Shown here piece after piece: positions 1 to 5,367 of a stretch of DNA of 5,786 bases (the stretch's first letter is position 1; each line of letters opens with the position of its first letter). The position numbers and the translations under genes are program-made. The notes under the pieces were generated by a model, which was not told the origin of the DNA, did no database searches, and was given only the letters and a program-made list of their open reading frames with translations. This DNA is from Actinomycetes bacterium (lineage in GTDB: Bacteria; Actinomycetota; Actinomycetes; Actinomycetales; Dermatophilaceae), in assembly GCA_023389095.1 (NCBI GenBank), contig JAEWFB010000599.1, positions 1 to 5,786 of the forward strand, written 5' to 3'.

Positions 1-494
1 CCTTCGACGACCTCGTCGCCTCGATGGGACTGTCACTCGGTGCCACCGACGCGTCCGGCGACGCCGGCGACGCGGTCCCCGCGGACGAGGACGAGGGGCG
101 CGACCCGGCGCTCGACCGGCTGCTGCCCACGGCGCACCGGGGCGACGACACCGTCGCCGCAGAGTTCCGGCGCCTGACCGAGGAGGGGCTGCGCCAGCGC
201 AAGAGCGGCAACCTCGACGTCGCGCTGAGCCGCATCGAGGCCGCCGAGGACGACCGGGTCGAGCTGGCCCCCGACGAGGCGCCGCCCTTCCTCGTCGCCC
301 TCACCGACGTGCGCCTGCTCCTCGGCGAGCGGATGGGGATGCGCACCGAGCAGGACGCCGAGGAGCTGTACGGCGCGCTCGAGACGATGGACGACGACGA
401 CCCGCTCGGGTACGCCATGGCCTGGTACGACTTCCTCACCTGGCTGCAGGAGACGTTGACCCAGGCCCTCATGGGCGAGGGCGCCGAACCCTGA
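1..494 (+). CDS. DUF2017 family protein, 5'-truncated by the window edge
   Basis: This is the C-terminal part of a DUF2017 protein of unknown biochemical function. The reading frame is open from the first full codon (position 3, residues FDDLVAS) to a TGA at 492-494, giving about 163 visible residues. The internal ATG at 24 is unlikely to be the true start, because family-like sequence continues upstream of it and the family is usually near 180-200 residues. Family-typical segments are DPALDRLLPTAHR, AAEFRRLTEEGLRQRK, LTDVRLLLGERMG and the aromatic C-terminal helix WYDFLTWLQETLTQAL. A low-complexity acidic and alanine-rich linker (DASGDAGDAVPADEDEG) precedes the first of these. The protein is probably helical and cytosolic, with no signal peptide or membrane segment visible. 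In mycobacteria the homologue (Rv1332) lies directly after clpS, so clpS may be just upstream. The family assignment is firm; the role is unknown. Confidence 0.88.
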   Translation, partial: FDDLVASMGLSLGATDASGDAGDAVPADEDEGRDPALDRLLPTAHRGDDTVAAEFRRLTEEGLRQRKSGNLDVALSRIEAAEDDRVELAPDEAPPFLVALTDVRLLLGERMGMRTEQDAEELYGALETMDDDDPLGYAMAWYDFLTWLQETLTQALMGEGAEP

Positions 495-537
495 CCCGAC
501 GCCGACCCGACGCCGACCCGACGCCCACCCGATGCGT
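494..537. repeat. 11-bp tandem repeat, four copies, starting in the DUF2017 stop codon
   Basis: The unit ACCCGACGCCG occurs exactly at 494-504 and 505-515, with one change at 516-526 (final C) and degenerated at 527-537 (ACCCGATGCGT). The first A is the last base of the TGA stop codon. Because 11 is not a multiple of three, the array cannot extend a reading frame evenly, which fits a non-coding spacer. It was probably produced by replication slippage, and copy number may vary between strains. Confidence 0.85.
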
Positions 538-539
538 GG

Positions 540-557
540 CGTCCGACACACCGGACG
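540..557 (+). terminator. Hairpin after DUF2017, possible terminator
   Basis: A perfect 6-bp inverted repeat, CGTCCG (540-545) and CGGACG (552-557), surrounds a 6-base loop ACACAC. It lies 46 bases after the DUF2017 stop and 33 bases before the -10 box of the next gene, where a terminator would be expected. No T-run follows, so it is not a classic intrinsic terminator. Actinobacteria often lack the T-run, but short GC stems also occur by chance at this base composition. Confidence 0.4.
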
Positions 558-589
558 GGCGTGGGCGCGACCGCGTCGGTCCCGGCGCC

Positions 590-595
590 TAGGCT
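590..595 (+). promoter_or_regulatory. -10 box TAGGCT for a leaderless MBL-fold transcript
   Basis: TAGGCT fits the actinobacterial TAnnnT -10 consensus. Its last base is followed by seven bases and then the GTG at 603, the spacing at which transcription would begin on or next to the start codon. No purine-rich Shine-Dalgarno at a usable distance precedes the GTG. No convincing -35 hexamer is seen around 567-573, as is common for such promoters. The same CCTAGGCT string precedes the minus-strand gene at the right end of the window. Confidence 0.6.
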
Positions 596-602
596 CGGGG
601 CC

Positions 603-1370
603 GTGGACGTGACGATCGTCGGATGCTCGGGGTCCTTCGCCGGACCCGAGTCCCCGGCGTCGTCCTACCTCGTGCGGGCCGAGCACGAGGGGCGCACGTG
701 GAGCGTCGTGCTCGACCTCGGCAACGGGGCGCTCGGCGCCCTCCAGCGCCACGTCGTGCCGCACCAGGTCGATGCCGTCGTCATCTCGCACCTGCACGTC
801 GACCACTGCATCGACATGTGCGGGCTCTACGTCATGGCGCGCTACGTCCCCGGCGGCACCGGCCGCGGCCCGCTGCCGGCCTGGGGTCCGCCGGGTACGG
901 GCGTCCACCTCGCGCGCGCCTACGGCAGCGGTGAGTCCGACGCGCTGCTCGCGGCCTTCGACTTCCACGACCTGCGCGACCGCGAGTGCTTCACCGTCGG
1001 TCCCTTCACCATCACGCCGGTGCGGGTCGAGCACCCGGTCGAGGCGTTCGGGTTCCGCGTCGAGGCCGGCGGCCGCACGCTCGCCTACACCGGCGACACC
1101 GACGCGTGCCCGCAGCTGAGCCACCTCATGGCCGGGGCCGACCTCGTCCTCGCCGACGCGGCGTTCGTCGACGGCCGCGACACCGTCCCGGGCATCCACC
1201 TGTCCGGCCGTCGCGCGGCCGAGGCCGCGGTGGGCGCGGGCGGCGTCCGGCGGCTCATGCTGACCCACATCCCGGCGTGGAACGACCCGGAGGTGTGCCG
1301 GGCGCAGGCCGCCGAGGTGTGGCCCGGCGAGGTCGAGCTCGCGGTACCCGACGCCACGTACTCGCTCTGA
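603..1370 (+). CDS. MBL-fold phosphohydrolase, Rv1339-like (probable cyclic-nucleotide phosphodiesterase)
   Basis: This is a 255-residue metallo-beta-lactamase-fold hydrolase, probably cytosolic with two metal ions. The visible metal ligands are the HLHVDH motif (H63, H65, D67, H68), H144 in VEHP, D165 in YTGDT and H222 in LTHIP; H199 in GIHLSG is also typical of this subgroup. The N-terminus (TIVGCSGS, then PxSPASSYL) and the spacing of the motifs resemble M. tuberculosis Rv1339, reported as an atypical class II cAMP phosphodiesterase, and the position just before rph supports orthology. A cyclic nucleotide substrate is therefore inferred, not shown. A GTG at 561 would add 14 residues, but it lies upstream of the -10 box at 590-595, so I chose GTG 603, which starts exactly at the conserved MDVTIVGCSGS. 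All expected metal ligands are present and no domain is missing. Confidence 0.88.
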   Translation: MDVTIVGCSGSFAGPESPASSYLVRAEHEGRTWSVVLDLGNGALGALQRHVVPHQVDAVVISHLHVDHCIDMCGLYVMARYVPGGTGRGPLPAWGPPGTGVHLARAYGSGESDALLAAFDFHDLRDRECFTVGPFTITPVRVEHPVEAFGFRVEAGGRTLAYTGDTDACPQLSHLMAGADLVLADAAFVDGRDTVPGIHLSGRRAAEAAVGAGGVRRLMLTHIPAWNDPEVCRAQAAEVWPGEVELAVPDATYSL

Positions 1371-1403
1371 GCCTCGCGCCGGGCGCTCGTCGCGTCCACG
1401 TGT

Positions 1404-1419
1404 CGGCACCACCGTGCCG
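1404..1419 (+). terminator. Hairpin between the MBL and aldo/keto reductase genes
   Basis: CGGCAC (1404-1409) and GTGCCG (1414-1419) form a perfect 6-bp stem with a CACC tetraloop, extendable by one T-G pair. It sits 33 bases after the MBL stop. No T-run follows. It may end or attenuate the MBL transcript, but the 110-bp gap has no clear -10 box for the next gene, so partial readthrough is also likely. Confidence 0.35.
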
Positions 1420-1470
1420 GGCGAGGACGCCGTGGGTAGGAGAGGAACGTCCGTGCCCACCCACCACACC

Positions 1471-1475
1471 GGGAG
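1471..1475 (+). promoter_or_regulatory. Shine-Dalgarno GGGAG supporting the TTG start of the aldo/keto reductase
   Basis: GGGAG lies five bases before TTG 1481, which begins the family's usual N-terminus (MQQRTIGDRTVSAIGLGG). A stronger purine run, AGGAGAGGAA (1438-1447), stands five bases before GTG 1453, but that GTG is in another frame and leads nowhere recognisable. Confidence 0.5.
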
Positions 1476-1480
1476 CCACG

Positions 1481-2350
1481 TTGCAGCAGCGCACCATCGG
1501 AGACCGCACCGTCAGCGCGATCGGGCTCGGCGGCATGCCGATGTCCATCGAGGGCCGGCCCGACGAGGACCGCTCGATCCGCACCGTCCACGCCGCCCTC
1601 GATGCCGGCGTGACGTTCGTCGACACCGCCGACGCCTACCACCGCGACGCGGGCGAGGTCGGCCACAACGAGTCGCTCATCGCATCGGCGCTCGCCTCGT
1701 GGTCCGGCGACGCGTCCAGGGTGCTCGTCGCGACCAAGGGCGGCCACCTGCGTCCGGGCGACGGCAGCTGGACGCTCGACGGGCGTCCCGAGCACCTCAA
1801 GGAGGCCGCCAAGGCCTCGCTCCAGCGGCTCGGCGGCGACGCCGTCGGGCTCTACCAGTTCCACCGCCCCGACCCCGCCGTGCCGTACGCGGAGTCGGTC
1901 GGCGCGCTCGCCGACCTGCTCGACGAGGGTGTCATCGCCATGGCCGGCATCTCGAACGCGAACCCGGACCAGATCCGTGAGGCGCAGCAGGTGCTCGGCG
2001 GCCGGCTGGTGTCGGTGCAGAACCAGTTCTCCCCGGCGTTCGGCAGCAGCCGCCCCGAGCTCGAGCTGTGCGACGAGCTCGGCCTCGCGTTCCTGCCGTG
2101 GAGCCCGCTCGGGGGCATCCGCAGGGCCGGTGACCTCGGGAGCGAGCACGACGCGTTCCAGCAGGTGGCCGACGCCCACGGCGTCAGCCCCCAGCAGGTG
2201 GCCCTCGCGTGGGAGCTGGCCCTGTCGCCGGTCGTCGTGCCGATCCCCGGCGCCTCGCGGCCCGAGAGCATCACCGACTCGGTCCGCGCCGCAGACCTCG
2301 CCCTCAGCGCCGACGAGCTCGCGGCGCTCGAGGCGGCCGGCAGGGGCTGA
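1481..2350 (+). CDS. Aldo/keto reductase
   Basis: This 289-residue NADPH-dependent aldo/keto reductase is cytosolic and has a (beta/alpha)8 barrel. It should reduce an aldehyde or ketone; the substrate cannot be read from sequence. The catalytic tetrad is visible: D48 (VDTADAY), Y53, K86 (VATKGGH) and H128 (QFHRPDP). The C-terminal cofactor-binding stretch is PIPGASRPESITDSV, followed by a helix rich in Ala and Glu. Length and barrel elements are complete. The TTG start is preferred for its Shine-Dalgarno and because homology begins there; upstream in-frame options such as GTG 1400 have no ribosome site. It lies between the MBL gene and rph, which are often close neighbours in actinobacteria, so it looks like an insertion into a conserved block. 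Its GC content and codon choice resemble its neighbours, so recent transfer is not evident. The 110-bp upstream gap shows no -10 box. Confidence 0.9.
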   Translation: MQQRTIGDRTVSAIGLGGMPMSIEGRPDEDRSIRTVHAALDAGVTFVDTADAYHRDAGEVGHNESLIASALASWSGDASRVLVATKGGHLRPGDGSWTLDGRPEHLKEAAKASLQRLGGDAVGLYQFHRPDPAVPYAESVGALADLLDEGVIAMAGISNANPDQIREAQQVLGGRLVSVQNQFSPAFGSSRPELELCDELGLAFLPWSPLGGIRRAGDLGSEHDAFQQVADAHGVSPQQVALAWELALSPVVVPIPGASRPESITDSVRAADLALSADELAALEAAGRG

Positions 2351-2401
2351 CCGCAGCCGTGTCTTACGGTCTGCGAACGGGGCCGGCAGGGTGCGCAGCC
2401 G
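2335..2401 (+). repeat. Imperfect direct repeat spanning the aldo/keto reductase stop codon
   Basis: GGCCGGCAGGG followed by CGCAGCCG occurs twice: at 2335-2345 plus 2352-2359, with six bases between the parts, and at 2381-2391 plus 2394-2401, with two bases between. The first copy includes the last codons and part of the stop region of the aldo/keto reductase. The second is in the spacer before rph. It looks like a local duplication of the gene's 3' end followed by small deletions. Confidence 0.75.
2352..2375 (+). terminator. Hairpin directly after the aldo/keto reductase, likely terminator
   Basis: CGCAGCCGT (2352-2360) pairs with ACGG (2366-2369) and CTGCG (2371-2375), giving nine base pairs with a single bulged T at 2370 and a GTCTT loop. 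It begins two bases after the TGA stop. This is the strongest stem in any spacer of the window and is well placed to end the aldo/keto reductase transcript before the rph promoter. No T-run follows, which is common for actinobacterial terminators. Confidence 0.5.
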
Positions 2402-2417
2402 GGGGACGGTTCGGACC

Positions 2418-2423
2418 TAGCGT
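2418..2423 (+). promoter_or_regulatory. -10 box TAGCGT for rph, probable leaderless start
   Basis: TAGCGT fits TAnnnT and ends six bases before ATG 2430, so the transcript would begin at or within a base of the start codon. A GGAGG at 2424-2428 is only one base from the ATG, too close to work as a ribosome site, and would be untranscribed if the start is leaderless. No clear -35 is seen. Confidence 0.5.
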
Positions 2424-2429
2424 GGAGGC

Positions 2430-3188
2430 ATGGCTAGCCTCGGGAGCTTGACTGACCGACATGACGGCCGTGCCCCCGACCAGACCCGCGAGGTGCGGAT
2501 CACCCGCAACTGGCTCGACCACGCGGAGGGCAGCGTCCTCGTCGAGTTCGGGCGCACCCGCGTCCTCTGCGCCGCGTCCTTCACCGAGGGCGTGCCGCGC
2601 TGGCTCAAGGGCCAGGGCACGGGCTGGGTGACGGCCGAGTACGCGATGCTGCCGCGGGCCACGAACACCCGCTCGGACCGCGAGAGCGTCAAGGGGCGCA
2701 TCGGTGGACGCACCCACGAGATCAGCCGCCTCATCGGCCGCAGCCTGCGCGCGGTCATCGACACCAAGGCCCTCGGCGAGAACACCATCGTCCTCGACTG
2801 CGACGTGCTCCAGGCCGACGGTGGCACCCGCACGGCCGCCATCACCGGAGCCTTCGTCGCCCTCACCGACGCCATCGAGGACGCCCGCGCCAGGGGCCTC
2901 ATCGGCAAGGCCGCGCAGCCGCTCACGGGGTCGGTGGCGGCCGTCTCGGTCGGCATCGTCGGCGGTCAGCCGGTCCTCGACCTCGACTACCCGGAGGACT
3001 CGACGGCCGAGACGGACATGAACGTCGTCATGACCGGCGACGGCCGCTACGTCGAGGTCCAGGGCACCGCGGAGGGCGAGCCCTTCGACCGCGCCCTCCT
3101 CGACGGCCTGCTCGAGCTCGCGGCCAAGGGGTGCGCCGACCTCACCGAGCGCCAGCGCGCGGCGCTCGCCGGGGAGGTGGCCCGGTGA
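2430..3188 (+). CDS. rph: Ribonuclease PH
   Basis: RNase PH is a phosphorolytic 3'-5' exoribonuclease that trims the 3' ends of tRNA precursors and other structured RNA, releasing nucleoside diphosphates. The active enzyme is a hexameric ring in the cytosol. The 252-residue length is typical, with near-textbook motifs: DGRAPDQ near the start, EYAMLPRATNTRSDRE (70-85), the phosphate-binding GGRTHEISRLIGRSLRA (R94) and GGTRTAAITGA (131-141), and the metal-site aspartates in YPEDSTAETDMNVVMTG (D190, D196). ATG 2430 is chosen for the -10 box just ahead of it; TTG 2448 would give 246 residues and cannot be excluded, since conservation begins near residue 12. Its TGA overlaps the start of rdgB by four bases (GTGA), so the two are translationally coupled. 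No catalytic residue is missing. Confidence 0.97.
   Translation: MASLGSLTDRHDGRAPDQTREVRITRNWLDHAEGSVLVEFGRTRVLCAASFTEGVPRWLKGQGTGWVTAEYAMLPRATNTRSDRESVKGRIGGRTHEISRLIGRSLRAVIDTKALGENTIVLDCDVLQADGGTRTAAITGAFVALTDAIEDARARGLIGKAAQPLTGSVAAVSVGIVGGQPVLDLDYPEDSTAETDMNVVMTGDGRYVEVQGTAEGEPFDRALLDGLLELAAKGCADLTERQRAALAGEVAR
3171..3177 (+). promoter_or_regulatory. Shine-Dalgarno GGGGAGG of rdgB
   Basis: GGGGAGG lies inside the last codons of rph, seven bases before GTG 3185. It decides the rdgB start: open frame continues upstream to 3131, but that stretch only shadows the end of rph, and the protein family begins at MTRVVLATRN. Confidence 0.75.
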
Positions 3189-3805
3189 CCCGGGTCGTCC
3201 TCGCCACCCGCAACGCCCACAAGGTCGAGGAGCTGCGGGAGATCCTCGCCGACGTCTGCGCCGAGCTCGACCTCGACATCGTCGGCCTCGACGCCTTTCC
3301 CGAGGCCCCCGACGTCGTCGAGGACGGGGTCACCTTCGAGCAGAACGCGATCCTCAAGGCCGCCTCGGCGGCGAGCGTCACCGGCCTGCCGGCGCTCGCC
3401 GACGACTCCGGCCTGGCCGTCGACGTGCTCGGCGGCTCACCGGGCATCTTCAGCGCCCGCTGGTCCGGGGGCAGGGGAGACGCCGCGAACCTCGAGCTGC
3501 TGCTGGCCCAGCTCGGTGACGTCCGCGACGAGCACCGCAGCGGTGCCTTCGTCTGTGCCGCGGCCCTCGTGCTGCCCGACGGGCGCTCGACCGCCGAGCT
3601 CGGGCACTTCCCGGGCGCCGTGGCCCGCGAGGCCCGCGGCACGAACGGTTTCGGTTACGACCCGATCTTCGTCCCATCCGGACAGCAGGCCGGCTCCGAA
3701 CGCACACTGGCGGAGTACGACGCCGACGAGAAGAACGGCGTGTCGCACCGCGCGCTCGCGTTCCGGGCGCTCGTGCCGCACCTGAAGGAGCTCCTGAGGC
3801 CATGA
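3185..3805 (+). CDS. rdgB: XTP/dITP diphosphatase (non-canonical purine NTP pyrophosphatase)
   Basis: RdgB/HAM1 hydrolyses dITP, ITP and XTP to the monophosphates and pyrophosphate, keeping deaminated purines out of DNA and RNA. It is a cytosolic Mg-dependent homodimer. The 206-residue protein is full length. Motifs visible: TRNAHK (8-13, phosphate binding), EDGVTFEQNAILKA (46-59), ADDSGL (72-77) with D74 as likely general base, GSPGIFSARWSG (84-95), GTNGFGYDPIF (152-162, base recognition) and LAEYDADEKNGVSHR (175-189). It starts at a GTG overlapping the rph stop and ends at a TGA overlapping the next ATG, so it is the middle gene of a coupled three-gene unit. The rph-rdgB pairing is conserved in actinobacteria and many other bacteria. 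Confidence 0.97.
   Translation: MTRVVLATRNAHKVEELREILADVCAELDLDIVGLDAFPEAPDVVEDGVTFEQNAILKAASAASVTGLPALADDSGLAVDVLGGSPGIFSARWSGGRGDAANLELLLAQLGDVRDEHRSGAFVCAAALVLPDGRSTAELGHFPGAVAREARGTNGFGYDPIFVPSGQQAGSERTLAEYDADEKNGVSHRALAFRALVPHLKELLRP
3785..3790 (+). promoter_or_regulatory. Shine-Dalgarno AAGGAG of the molybdopterin oxidoreductase gene
   Basis: AAGGAG lies in the last codons of rdgB, eleven bases before ATG 3802, somewhat farther than usual. Since the ATG overlaps the rdgB TGA (ATGA), re-initiation by terminating ribosomes probably helps. Confidence 0.5.
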
Positions 3806-5367
3806 CGACGACGAGCCCGGCCCCCACCGTCCCCGACAGCCCGACGACGCGCGTGCCCGCGTGGGTCGGCGCCGTGGACGGGGTGGTGGCCGGGCTGCTC
3901 ACCGTCGGCATCGGCACGCTGCTCGCGGCCCTGCTCACCGGGGTCGGCACCAGCACCGGCCAGCCGGGCCCGGTCGCCGCGGTGGGTGGGGCCTTCATCG
4001 ACCGGACCCCGCCGTGGCTCAAGGACTTCGCGGTCTCGACCTTCGGCACGAACGACAAGCGCGCCCTCCTCGTCGGAGTCGTCGTCGTGCTCGCGCTCGC
4101 GTGCGCCGCGCTCGGCGTGCTGGCCCACCGCCACCTCACCGCGGCGCTGGTCGCCTTCGCGGTGCTCGGGGCCGTCGGCGTCGCGGCGGTCCTGTCGCGC
4201 CCGGGTGCGAGCCCCCTCGATGCCGTGCCGACGGTGCTCGGCACGCTCGTCGGGCTGTGGTTCCTGCGCTCGTCGGTGGTGGCCCGCACCGCGGCACGGG
4301 CCGCCTCCGCCGGGCCGTCGCGCCGCTGGGTGCTCGGAGGTGCCGTCGGCGCCGCGACGGCCTGGGTCGGCGGGGTCCTCGGCGGGAGCTCGTCGGCGGC
4401 CACCGCCTCGCGCGAGGCCGTCGCCTCGGCTCCGGCCGGCGCGGCCTCGGTCCCCGTGCCGCCGGGGGCCGACCTCAAGATCCCCGGCCTGACGCCGTTC
4501 ATCGTCCCGAACGACGACTTCTACCGGATCGACACCGCAATCGTCGTGCCGCGTGTCAGCACCGACGACTGGACGCTCAAGGTCACCGGCATGGTGGAGC
4601 GTAAGGTCGAGATCGACTGGAAGACCTTGCAGTCCAAGCCGATGCAGGAGGCGCTCATCACGTTGACGTGCGTCTCGAACGAGGTCGGAGGCGACCTCGT
4701 CGGCAACGCCCTGTGGACGGGCTGGCCGGTGCGCGAGCTGCTCAAGATGGCCGGGCCCAAGGCCGGGGCCGACATGGTGCTCCAGACGAGCGTCGACGGC
4801 TTCACCGTCTCCACGCCGATCGGTGCGCTCACCGACGACCGCAACGCCCTGCTCGCGGTGCGGATGAACGGCCAGCCGCTGCCCTTCGAGCACGGCTTTC
4901 CCGTCCGGGTCGTCGTGCCCGGCCTCTACGGCTACGTGTCGGCGACGAAGTGGGTCACCGAGCTCAAGGTGACGACCTACGCGCAGGACATGGGCTACTG
5001 GACGCCGCGCGGCTGGTCGCCCATGGGCCCGATCAAGACGGCCTCACGCATCGACGTCCCGCAGGCCGGGGCGGTCGTCAAGGCCGGCACCGTCGCGGTC
5101 GCGGGCGTCGCCTGGCACCAGCACACCGGCATCTCGAAGGTCGAGGTGCAGTTCGACGAGCAGCCCTGGGCCCAGGCGCGGCTCGCCGCCGACGCCAGCA
5201 TCGACGCGTGGCGCCAGTGGGTCTACGAGTGGGACGCGACGCCGGGCAGCCACGACATCCGGGTGCGCGCCTACGACGACACGGGGGCGGTGCAGTCGCC
5301 GTACGAGGCACCCCCGGCCCCCGACGGCTCCACCGGCATCCACGTCGTCAACGTCCGGGTGGAGTGA
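3802..5367 (+). CDS. Membrane-anchored molybdopterin-dependent oxidoreductase (sulfite oxidase fold)
   Basis: This 521-residue protein has an N-terminal membrane domain and an exported molybdenum-cofactor domain. Hydrophobic segments lie at about 22-48, 88-107, 113-131, 140-156 and 177-196. The fifth is preceded by a twin-arginine-like SRRWVLGG (173-180), consistent with four Sec-inserted helices followed by a Tat-dependent one that carries a folded cofactor domain outward; an even number of helices puts the arginines in the cytoplasm. The catalytic domain starts near TPFIVPNDDFYRID (231-244). C290 in TLTCVSNEVGG is the expected molybdenum ligand, and GFPVRVVVPGLYGY is a typical core segment. 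About residues 410-521 form the C-terminal immunoglobulin-like Mo-co dimerisation domain. No haem-binding domain is visible, so electrons must pass to an unseen partner. Substrate is unknown; sulfite oxidase is a family name here, not a proven activity. The gene is coupled to rdgB by ATGA, with no functional link evident. Confidence 0.92.
   Translation: MTTTSPAPTVPDSPTTRVPAWVGAVDGVVAGLLTVGIGTLLAALLTGVGTSTGQPGPVAAVGGAFIDRTPPWLKDFAVSTFGTNDKRALLVGVVVVLALACAALGVLAHRHLTAALVAFAVLGAVGVAAVLSRPGASPLDAVPTVLGTLVGLWFLRSSVVARTAARAASAGPSRRWVLGGAVGAATAWVGGVLGGSSSAATASREAVASAPAGAASVPVPPGADLKIPGLTPFIVPNDDFYRIDTAIVVPRVSTDDWTLKVTGMVERKVEIDWKTLQSKPMQEALITLTCVSNEVGGDLVGNALWTGWPVRELLKMAGPKAGADMVLQTSVDGFTVSTPIGALTDDRNALLAVRMNGQPLPFEHGFPVRVVVPGLYGYVSATKWVTELKVTTYAQDMGYWTPRGWSPMGPIKTASRIDVPQAGAVVKAGTVAVAGVAWHQHTGISKVEVQFDEQPWAQARLAADASIDAWRQWVYEWDATPGSHDIRVRAYDDTGAVQSPYEAPPAPDGSTGIHVVNVRVE

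Noticed and set aside
561..602. GTG 561 as the start of the MBL gene
   Set aside because: It would place the -10 box inside the coding sequence and add 14 residues not expected in the family; GTG 603 fits both promoter spacing and homology.
1432..1464. GTGGGT / ACCCAC stem enclosing the purine run and GTG 1453, a possible translation switch
   Set aside because: It is only six base pairs closing a 21-base loop, easily found by chance in such GC-rich DNA, and the enclosed GTG is out of frame.
33..1469. A 478-codon open frame on the minus strand opposite DUF2017 and the MBL gene
   Set aside because: It is antisense to two genes with clear family motifs, its translation is Arg/Gly/Val-rich low complexity, and long antisense open frames are expected at this GC content. 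The same applies to the minus-strand frames at 1085-2179, 3450-4502 and 3655-4893.
986..1480. Upstream extension of the aldo/keto reductase frame to an ATG at 986
   Set aside because: This part runs out of frame through the MBL coding sequence and translates to Arg/Gly-rich noise; family homology begins at about 1481.
2365..2370. TACGGT as an alternative rph promoter -10 box
   Set aside because: It lies inside the 3' arm of the hairpin after the reductase and about 60 bases before the ATG, with no -35 at the right distance (CTGACC at 2347-2352 is only 12 bases upstream); TAGCGT at 2418 is better placed.
3786..3795. Perfect palindrome AGGAGCTCCT over the molybdoenzyme Shine-Dalgarno
   Set aside because: With no spacer it cannot form a useful hairpin, and it is explained by the Lys-Glu-Leu-Leu codons at the end of rdgB.
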